64,000 bases of DNA, taken from contig JAWZYU010000010.1 of assembly GCA_038380435.1 (NCBI GenBank), forward strand, positions 46,968,135 to 47,032,134, written 5' to 3'. A model generated the notes under the pieces. It saw only the letters and a list, made by a program, of their open reading frames with translations, was not told the origin of the DNA and did not search any database. Positions within the stretch are counted from its first letter, which is position 1. Each line of letters begins with the position of its first letter. Source of the DNA: Ryuthela nishihirai (taxonomy: Eukaryota > Arthropoda > Arachnida > Araneae > Heptathelidae). The position numbers and the translations under genes are program-made. This document shows positions 55,931-64,000 of this stretch, in pieces.

Positions 55931-56292
55931 AATATAATCCGGATATTTGAATAAATTCTCATATTGAAATAAATCACGGATATTGAAATATATCACTGTT
56001 GTGCTAACTGTGAGACACCCCCATTTTAAAATGTGGTAGAGAGAAAACTTCTCTCTGTGTGTAGAGAGAAAACTCATTTAAAAAAAGACAGCATTGAAGT
56101 AAAAAATGTCTGTTAAGAATAAAGTTGTTACTTTCCTAACTGCAATAGATTTTTCAATTACGTGTTTGATTGGTTTAAGGGCTTTACTGAAATCATAAAA
56201 CAATGTAATTAAAAGATAATTACAAGTAAAACATTATTAACTTTAAATGGCAATCCAGAGAAATCGGTGTTAGAACCATTACTTTCATTTAT

Positions 56293-56585
56293 CCGCAAAA
56301 TTCCCCGCCTTGCCCACGGTCAGTAGGGGACACCGATGGGCTTGGAAAGGCCGCCGTCCGTCGGATGGGACGTTAAGCCGTGGCCCCGTGTGCGGGAGAG
56401 CCATACCCTGTGCACGTTAAAGAACACGCTGGATGGCCTTGACGGGAGGCTACCATCTGTCTCCCAACAGCTGTTCCAGTGGGTCCCCTCCCCCAACCTT
56501 CTCTGAGCCTCCGAGGTCCTTGTGACCTGGCCATTTAGCCCATGGTGTGCAAAAAGTGCCGCTCAGAGGTAAAACAACCCAAACA
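56293..56585 (+). mobile_element. SINE family B, 5'-truncated with TSD
   Basis: The copy begins in mid element at CCGCAAAATTCCCCGCC, lacking the whole tRNA head, and ends with AAAACAACCCAAAC. It is still flanked by a perfect 12-bp duplication, ACTTTCATTTAT, at 56281-56292 and 56586-56597. This is the mark of incomplete target-primed reverse transcription. Confidence 0.93.
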
Positions 56586-56632
56586 ACTTTCATTTATATA
56601 ATATATAACTTCTATAAAATAAAAACAGGTGG

Positions 56633-57016
56633 TTGGTTGGTTAATTTACCTCTGGCGGGCACTTTTTTGCACCCATGGGCTAAATGGCCAGGTCACATGG
56701 ACCCCGAAGGTTCAGAGAATGTTGGGAGAGGGGACCCACTGGAACAGCTGTTGGGAGACAGATGGTAGCTTCCCATCAAGGCCATCCAGCGTGTTCTTTA
56801 ACGGGCACAGGGTATGGCTCTCCTGCACACGGAACACGGCTTAACGTCCCATCCGATGGACGGCGGCCTTTCCAAGCCCATCGGTGTCCCCTACCGACCG
56901 TGGTCAGGGCGGGGAGTTTTGCACAGATAAATCTCAACGCTGACCCTGCTGGGACTCGAACCTGGGAACTGCACATTACGAGCCTGGCGCACTACCGACT
57001 ATGTCACCCCCGCCCC
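56633..57016 (-). mobile_element. SINE family B, young full-length copy with TSD
   Basis: Minus-orientation copy bounded by TAAAAACAGGTGG at 56620-56632 and TAAAAAGAGGTGG at 57017-57029 (12 of 13). It sits 35 bp from the duplication of the preceding copy. Confidence 0.93.
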
Positions 57017-57057
57017 TAAAAAGAGGTGGAGAAATGTAAAAGACAGCTGAAAAAAAT

Positions 57058-57128
57058 ATCGTTGACGCGGCAGGAATCGAACCCGCAACTCTTTAGTACA
57101 TGCCAGAGCACTCTACCATTAAACCAAG
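57058..57128 (-). mobile_element. tRNA-like unit related to the neighbouring foldback
   Basis: Minus reads GGTTTAATGGTAGAGTGCTC (A box) and GCGGGTTCGATTCCTGCCGC (B box stem-loop). The ends do not form an acceptor stem, and part of the unit recurs at 57365-57440, so I call it SINE-derived and not a working tRNA. Confidence 0.65.
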
Positions 57129-57291
57129 TATCAGATGCTAAAATCTTCCAGAATAAGACCTAAAATTTTTTAACCAAGATGTGGCGGCCTTGCGCAATCT
57201 ATACTTCAGGAGAGGCAACTTTTGCTATTTTTGCTAATGATTTAGATATTAATGGGTAGATCAGTCACGTTTTAATGTTTATTATTAAAAA

Positions 57292-57510
57292 TCCATCCAT
57301 AGTAAATTCACAGATTACCTGTAGAAATAGACTTCAACAATTGTTAAAAACACCTGGAAAAATTATCGCTGACGCGGCAGGAATTGAACCCGCAACTCTC
57401 TAAATACATGCGGGTTCGATTCCGCCGCGTGAACGATATTTTTTTTTAGATGTTTTTAACAATTGTTGAAGTTTATTTCTACGGTAATCTTTGTATTTAC
57501 TATAGGTGGA
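57292..57510. repeat. Foldback with 100-bp arms and tRNA-like ends
   Basis: Arms 57292-57394 and 57409-57510 are inverted copies at about 90%, sharing ACTTCAACAATTGTTAAAAA and CGCGGC-GGAATTGAACCCGC. The 14-nt spacer is ACTCTCTAAATACA. The inner ends of the arms are the B-box part of the tRNA-like unit at 57058-57128. Confidence 0.9.
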
Positions 57511-60500
57511 GAAATAGTTCCGTTGGCAGTCGACGAAAGAAATGAATTCTTCAAAATGTATTTTTGTTAATGAGTTACGTATTATAAAAATTAAAAATAT
57601 ATATTGCAATTTATTTTTAAAAATCTCTGCTCATCATCATTAAATTTCATCTGCTAAATACATAACTAAAGAAAACTGAACTTCTGAGATTACTCTGGAG
57701 ACAAATAGTTACAACTATTTAAGATAACTGATAATTCTCTTACAATTTTTTTATTTAATAATCTAATTTCAAAAATAAAACATATATAATACATCTCTTC
57801 AAAATGAAACAGACTCTTAATATTTTAATTAATAAATTTTACATATTGTTGCTTAGAATTTCTTAAGGAATAATTATTTCGTTTTGGTTTTAAGCTTCGA
57901 AAAATTCTTTCATATAACATATTGCTTCTAAGAATATTATTCTCACATTATTCAATATTTTTACATGAAAAAATCAAGATTTTAGTTTCATTTTGTAGTT
58001 TAGTGCATTATAGGTTAATTAAAATATAGTTAATGAGAAGTTTCCGTTTGCAATTTTATATCGTAAATACAAAAAATGAATTTCCACATTTTTTTTTATC
58101 TTATTACTTCTACTTTTTAATACATGGGGCGATACATTTCAAAAGCGAAAAATGTTTGTTAGCTTTAAAAAGAAAGTTACCTGCACTTCTGTTTCAATTA
58201 CATATCATAGAAAGTCTATTTATAGCACTAAAATAATATTTCTAATAAGATTAATTTATTAATAATCCATCTGTAACCTAATTGTGTCACATTTTTATTT
58301 CCATTCTTTTTTTATAAATTGGAAGAGCTAATTAGCTCCTCAATTATTCACAGATGAAAATGAAATGCTTTGATTAATTTTTACGATTTTACAGTTTATC
58401 ATATTTTGTGTAAATGATGCGGCATATATATATATTGTCATATATTTTTTGCACGTTTTACTGTTTTTCAAGTTTCATATATCAATAAAGTTTCAGTAAG
58501 GATTAATATTCCTTCTAAGTTCCAAATTCATTTTATTAAAAATCATCACAATGCATAATAATGATGGAGAATGCAAAGTTTAGAAAAGTCATAAGCATAG
58601 ACAGAAATGTTTCTAGGAGGAGGGGGAATAAATATCAATTTACAATTTTAGGGCAGAACTTCAAATTCTTTTTGAGTCCACGCCACGCTTTTGACAATCC
58701 AAAATTGTGCGGAACACCAAAGGGAAAAATATGCATGCCTATTTTTTTAAACAATGATTTGTTATATTAATTAATATATTTTAAAATTAATAAATATTTT
58801 TGTTATATTTTATATTTACCTGATTTGGCTGAGTAACTAAATCATGTATGAATAATTCAACGATACAAAATATTACGTTTTTTTTAGTTTCAATAAAAAC
58901 TGCAAAGTAATCAAAATCTCTCTCAGCGTCCTCACACCATCATGCATATTTTCCTCACAAATGACTTTTGCTTTGAATTAATAACATAAACAGGGGAGGA
59001 GGAATACACACATTCGAAAGCTTGTTCAGACCTTTATCGAGGCAGTGGGGAATCATCCATATGAGATCATAAATTAATATGCGATATAATATGTGTATCA
59101 CTATTCAGACTACTATTCAAATCGGAAAATGACGCGTTCCTCCCCCCTACTACTGCGAATTTACCGTCAAGCTTGAGTTATCATTCCTAATGTGCCGTTG
59201 ATAATTGTCTTAATTAAATTTTCTGAGGGTTTACAATTCCGAGAAGAAATGTGCTAGTTTCAGTAAACTGAAAACGGAATCCTAACGAAACCGGGACATT
59301 TACTGAATTGTCCCGATTTTTATCAGTCGAAATCTGGACAACCTACCTATAGGCTGAAAACGATCCTATACTCTGTTTCTGGTTTATACAGGACTTCTCA
59401 CGTAAGAAGTATGACCCACTAAGACCACATTCATTCTTGCTGGCTATTTTCTCAATTGAAGTTATCATAGTACAAAATATATACCTAATGGAACAGTAGC
59501 TAGTTCTCTAATAGCTATGTTAAGGGTAAAGTCCCGAAATGGCTAATGTCATGATTATCTTGTTATTGTCGACATTATCAAACATTCAGCAAACACATTT
59601 CTGACGTCATAAAGATATTCTTGTCTTTAGCCCAATTAGAAAAGCTAATGTTGAGCATGAGAACTTCTTAAATAAAGTTCTTCTTTTCCTATTTTGCACA
59701 CTTCACTTGCTCAATTATTTCACAGTATTTTCAATAAGCAAATAACACTGTAATCTAACCTCACTTTGCCTAAAATGAACTATTGAACTACGTAATAGAA
59801 CTTTTGTTTTTCAGCACTACACTCAGAAGACTGCGAAACGCTCAACGCCCCTGACTACACGGTTGAACGCAAATCAGACAACTGGCAAACAAAGGATAAG
59901 CGTCTTTGAATTTTGTCGTGAACTGAAGGACTCACACCCTGAAAAAAAAACAGCTTAACGACTCTGCTTTGACTGACTTTAGACAACAACACTGAAAAAT
60001 CTTTACATTGGTCATATAACGACTCTGCTACTACTGGCTTTAGAATTACACCACTGGGTAATCATAACTTTAGCTGTATAAGGATCAAATCTCGCTCTTC
60101 AACCTTAATTGTTCAACAATATCCATGCCCCTTGGCTAAAGTCCATAACAGACGAATAATCTTGACTTCTACCGGATTTTAGTCTTTAGCTGTGACAGCT
60201 ATACCAATTAACCCGTTATTTAACCATTAGGGAAACATTTTAGAGTTTGTATATTCAGATCTTAATAATGAGACTTAGAACGTTTGAACAAAAGAGAAAA
60301 TTGATTAACAAGAGACATAACTGAGCAATAAGCAGATTGAAGCAGACAACGAGAAATCGTTAACTGATTGTTAGCACACAGAAACACATCTATAAAAAAT
60401 GCACATGTGTGTACTGAAATAAAATAATCAGTTAGAATTGAATAATTAAAAATTGTTAAATATGAATCTGTAAACAAGTAACAGATATTTCGACATACCT

Positions 60501-61479
60501 GACACTTTCATATGTACACTACATCGCTGCTCTCAATGTAATTCCATTAAACATCGATCTCTTCCACCAAAATTTGTAATTTCTAGCATGAACATTGTGA
60601 CATTCATATTATATATATATATGATAGGGCCCGGATCAGGGGAGAGGGGGAAGTGAGTGGGTCATCATTGCCCTCTCATTGCTAGTAAACGGAACGAAAT
60701 TGAAAAATCAAAAATCTTCAAACAATTCCTAATGACCACAAAAACTGTGGGGCAAATTGCATATAGAAATGACATTCCTGTTTCGTACCACTCGATCCAG
60801 TCACTTAATCTCTCACCGCCTTTATTTTTTTTATACTAGCCTGCCTCACGATATTTATCAAGGAAAATATCATATCAACCTAAATAACAGTTAAAACTGT
60901 TCAAGATATTTCCTATTGAAACGTGTAGGTAGCTCCATCCCCAAGTCTTCTATTGGTTTATTACGTAACTAACTACTGATTTTGAAGCATTCAATTAACA
61001 GCTATGAACTGCATAGACAAGCCACTGATCTGGTGTTCAGTTTTTATATGGCATTGGGGGATCGATGATTTAATATGTGTTGCTAAGTATGGTTAATAAA
61101 GTTTTACGAGAATGCTCTACTCGTCTTGGCGCTGGCATTAGTATTCACAGCTACGGTCATTTCTCTGTTGGAAAATAAATAAGAGCATTCGTAAACGAGA
61201 CATCTCTTGCGTTTCTAAATTGTAATTTATTAGATTCGCGTTCGTGTTTAATGCAATAATTAAAGCTATAAAGCGAGATAGAAGCTCCGTTAATGAGATA
61301 ATATCTTCATTATTATCATTGCAAAATTGCATTTCATCAGTGCAGAATATTAGGTATTATCTGTATTCTTGGATGGGCAACCCTTCAAAGCACTGTTATA
61401 GATGTGTGATAAATTAACAGTATATAATTGAATCGTGTGGTCGAAAAACTCGCCATGTGTCTTTTTTGAAATTAGTGTG
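57511..61479. other. Long AT-rich stretch without a recognised gene
   Basis: Contains TA-dinucleotide runs (about 58426-58436 and 60608-60622) and a small inverted CGGGACA/TGTCCCG pair near 59302-59324. Frames of up to about 70 codons have no motif. The part at 59815-60235 is less AT-rich but unassignable. Confidence 0.35.
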
Positions 61480-61799
61480 GTTTGGGTTGTTTCTCTGAGC
61501 AGCACTTTTTTGCACACAATGGGCTAGAAGTCCAGTTACAAGGAGCCTGAGGGCAAAGAGAAGGTTGAGGGGAGGGGACCCACTTGACAGCTGTTAGGAG
61601 AAAGATGGTAGCTTCCAGTGAAGGGCACCCACCCTGTTCTTTAATGTGAACAAGATATAGCTCTCTGGCACCCGGCGCCATGGCTTAACGTCCCATCCGA
61701 CGGACGAAAGTCGTTCCACGACCATCGCTCCCCTACTGACCGAGGTCGGAGAGGGAATGTTGCGGAGACAAATCTCAACACTGGGCCAGGTGGGACTCG
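61480..61799 (-). mobile_element. SINE family B, head-truncated old copy
   Basis: GTTTGGGTTGTTTCTCTGAG through GCTTAACGTCCCATCCGACG, GCGGAGACAAATCTCAACAC and GGTGGGACTCGAACTG. The A-box half of the head is absent. Confidence 0.87.
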
Positions 61800-62195
61800 A
61801 ACTGACACTTTTTGAAATAAAAAAATGAATTAAATCCAGAATGAGAATCTGTGAGGAGCGACGGAGAAGATTTTGAAGGAGTAAATTTCTCAAACTGTTA
61901 AAATCCCGGAAGAAAAATAGGTGAACCTCTACATTGAGTTGCGATATTAATTCCTGGTAAAAGCAGGATCTAGGCGAGGGAACGAGGGGAAAATATTTTT
62001 ACAAATGTAGATGGCCAGAATGATGCAGAAGTAAGAGACGGAGACGTCCACTTCCCTTTGAGAATTATATGATAGAAACCAGGAGAATAAATATATATAT
62101 TAGGATTATATCAAACTGAATAGATTCCTTAATTTTTAGTATTGAATTTCGGAACTTTTCACTTCGTAAAGACGCAAAACATTCATGTCTTTCAA

Positions 62196-62357
62196 ACTTT
62201 ACCTCTGAGTGGTAATTTGTGTACACAAATGGGCAGGTCACAAAGATCCCGAGGGTTCAGAGAAAGTTGGGGGAAGGGGACCTACTGGATAGCTGATAGC
62301 AGACAAGTGGAAGCCTCCCAACAAGGCTATCCAACGTGTTCTTTAATGTGCACATCG
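62196..62357 (-). mobile_element. SINE family B tail fragment
   Basis: TTTACCTCTGAGTGG, GGCAGGTCACAAAGATCCCG and CCAACGTGTTCTTTAATGTG, minus sense. It ends at mid body. Confidence 0.85.
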
Positions 62358-62369
62358 AACAAAGGAGAG

Positions 62370-62990
62370 CTAAAAAGGCGGAAATTAAAATATGCGTAAC
62401 GGTATAAATGATTTAATTTATCTAAAATTTAATTACAGGCTATTTATTTTAGAACAACGTAAAATAAAATAATACACTTACTATTATTTTATTTAAATTT
62501 TATTGATTACTTTATAATTAAATACTAAATTGTTAAAAATATAAAGCAACCAGAAGAAATTTAAATAATAAAAATTTAATATAAATTAGATACGCATATT
62601 TATATATTTTTTCTGTTAATGTATTAAATGGGCCCAGTGCATCAAGGTGACCTTGCCATAACCAAGCTTTAATACACCAGGCATAGACCGCCTATGACCA
62701 AAAAGTGTGGAAAAAAAGACGGATATTAAATATGCATAAAAATTTAACAAAACCTATTTATTTTTAAACCACATAAAATAAAATATATTCATTACTACTA
62801 CAGTAAAATTTTTATAAATATTTTAAAATTGGTTACCAGATTTTCAAAAAATTACAGCTATCAGTTGAATTAAAAAATAGAAATTTAAATAAGACAGCTG
62901 AGATAGATATTAATATTTAAATTTCAGTTCTTCTGTTATTGAACTATCAACGCCTGGTACGATATAGGAGGCTTTGCCGTAACCCAGTGC
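62370..62990 (+). repeat. Diverged tandem duplication of about 320 bp
   Basis: Two AT-rich units, about 62370-62690 and 62715-62990, share GCGGAAATTAAAATATGC / GACGGATATTAAATATGC, the following CTATTTATTTT...CATAAAATAAAATA, and an ending CCTTGCCATAACC-AG / CTTTGCCGTAACCCAG. No coding content. It may be a further mobile family. Confidence 0.6.
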
Positions 62991-63019
62991 TAGATTAGAT
63001 AGTTCTGAATAGTCTCTCT

Positions 63020-63050
63020 TGAAAGCAGCTACTTGAGTGGTAATTTATTA
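63020..63050 (+). mobile_element. SINE family A tail scrap
   Basis: AAAGCAGCTACTTGAGTGGT then AATTTATTA matches the family A 3' end over about 30 bp. Confidence 0.5.
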
Positions 63051-64000
63051 TTATTCGTTTTATTTTGAAAAAAAAAAATGTTTTAATGTATCATTCGAAA
63101 TGAGGAAAACACTTATATTCCATTGTTTCGCAAGAATGAATTCTTAAAGATTGATAGCGGCATTGTCGTTCATTTCAGTGAACTTCTTACTCCCAACCAA
63201 ACTAACTCCTTCAAAACATTTCTAGATCCGGGCTTTCAAATCTATTTGGCTTCTTTACAATTGGGATTGCCGTGAAACTTCGCACTTTCAAATTATAATT
63301 AATTAACTTACATTTTTTCAACTTACTAACCTTAATTTGAAAGAAGATGAAAATCATGATCCATCATCTCGAAATCTATTTAAAAATCCAGTTCCATTAA
63401 ACCAAATTTTTGAAATAATACATTCATTCAATCTCTCTCATTACATTTCAGAGAGATAGAGAGACATACACAGATGCAATGATTAAAACAAAATCTGAAA
63501 CTCCAGAACTTTAGTCCTTCTAATTACTCTTCTTAATCATTTTTCACGTCATCTCCTACAGACTTCCATTCTTCGTGTCTTTCGAGTTTCCTGGACGAGA
63601 TGAAAGTATTTAAAACACGCAGCAATGTCGAAAATCCTCTGGTGCAATTACGGACCCCTGATGAATTCCGCGCATTTTGATAAACAAGTAACAGACAATT
63701 CGGCAATAATTGGATTGAAGAAAATGCCAGCTCTCTCTGTTCCTAATTATACAAGGAACATGATTAAACAAAGCACTCACTAGTCTTGTATCTCAGTTTA
63801 CAGCTTTTCGTGGTTTACGTTGACATTGTGCCACAGTCGAATTTCTTTTGCCCGTTACTTTTAATCTGTATCATTTGCATTCTGAGAATAGTGCCTTGAA
63901 ACGCTTATTAGTCAAGTGTAAGTTTAAGAACGCGTAATTTATGATTAGTCAAAAATTGAAATGAATATATACTTGAACTAGATGGTTCAAGAATTTTGTT
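63051..64000. other. No recognised feature
   Basis: AT-rich sequence to the window edge; no supported gene or repeat. Confidence 0.3.

Noticed and set aside
57058..57128. A genuine tRNA gene on minus
   Set aside because: A and B boxes are present, but there is no acceptor-stem pairing and the unit recurs in a foldback.

Overview
This is a repeat-dominated, AT-rich piece of a eukaryotic nuclear genome, probably an arthropod and possibly an arachnid. The evidence is a 60S stalk protein P0 gene of animal type, arthropod-style LINEs (an RTE element and a CR1/jockey-type element), Tc1/mariner, Tigger/pogo and hAT DNA transposons, and tRNA-derived SINEs. The arachnid guess rests on general impression of the SINE and LINE families and is inference. 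There are no prokaryotic operons and no long host genes. The only intact long host-type reading frame is an intronless RPLP0 copy at 10.3-11.3 kb on the minus strand. One good candidate host exon, 70 nt with canonical splice sites on the minus strand, lies at 42.36-42.43 kb, so part of the window may be intron of a larger minus-strand gene.

Layout. 0-2.4 kb: a dead Tigger element broken by leucine/serine-tRNA-like SINEs (called family A here). 2.4-2.8 kb: a clean non-autonomous hAT element. 2.8-7.3 kb: a decayed minus-strand LINE with ORF1 and ORF2, split by a SINE of a second family (family B, methionine/threonine-tRNA-like head, about 390 bp). 7.8-10.1 kb: more SINEs and a small Tc1-like MITE. 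10.3-11.3 kb: RPLP0. 12-16 kb: a Tc1 element nested in an older unnamed repeat (family E) and itself split by a family B SINE. 18.4-19.1 kb: a family B SINE whose core has expanded into a 35-bp minisatellite. 21.2-22.1 kb: a short array of another unnamed repeat (family D). 22.4-23.8 kb: a family B SINE split by a 922-bp solo LTR that carries a perfect 38-bp inverted repeat. 24.7-25.3 kb: a pogo-like MITE and a 31-bp minisatellite. 28.9-32.1 kb: two more Tc1/mariner elements. 33.3-34.2 kb: a candidate hAT element containing a SINE. 34.64-34.86 kb: a perfect 216-bp spacerless palindrome flanked by TA. 38.4-39.0 kb: a purine-rich minisatellite. 40-42.2 kb: nested SINEs. 42.2-42.4 kb: a perfect 23-bp hairpin beside the candidate exon. 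44-47.2 kb: an RTE LINE with a long reverse-transcriptase frame. 48-49.9 kb: a 26-bp minisatellite, a GC-rich island and a tRNA-like foldback. 54-57.5 kb: several young SINEs and a second foldback. 57.5-64 kb: mostly low-complexity AT-rich sequence.

About two dozen family B SINE copies are recognisable, and many retain 12-14-bp target-site duplications. The nests give relative ages: family E repeat before Tc1 before SINE B; SINE B before solo LTR; hAT before SINE B; LINE before SINE B; Tigger before SINE A. The most notable structures are the perfect palindromic MITE, the recurrent near-perfect short-loop inverted repeats, the SINE-derived minisatellite, and the exon-plus-hairpin pair. All identifications come from reading the sequence; no database was searched.
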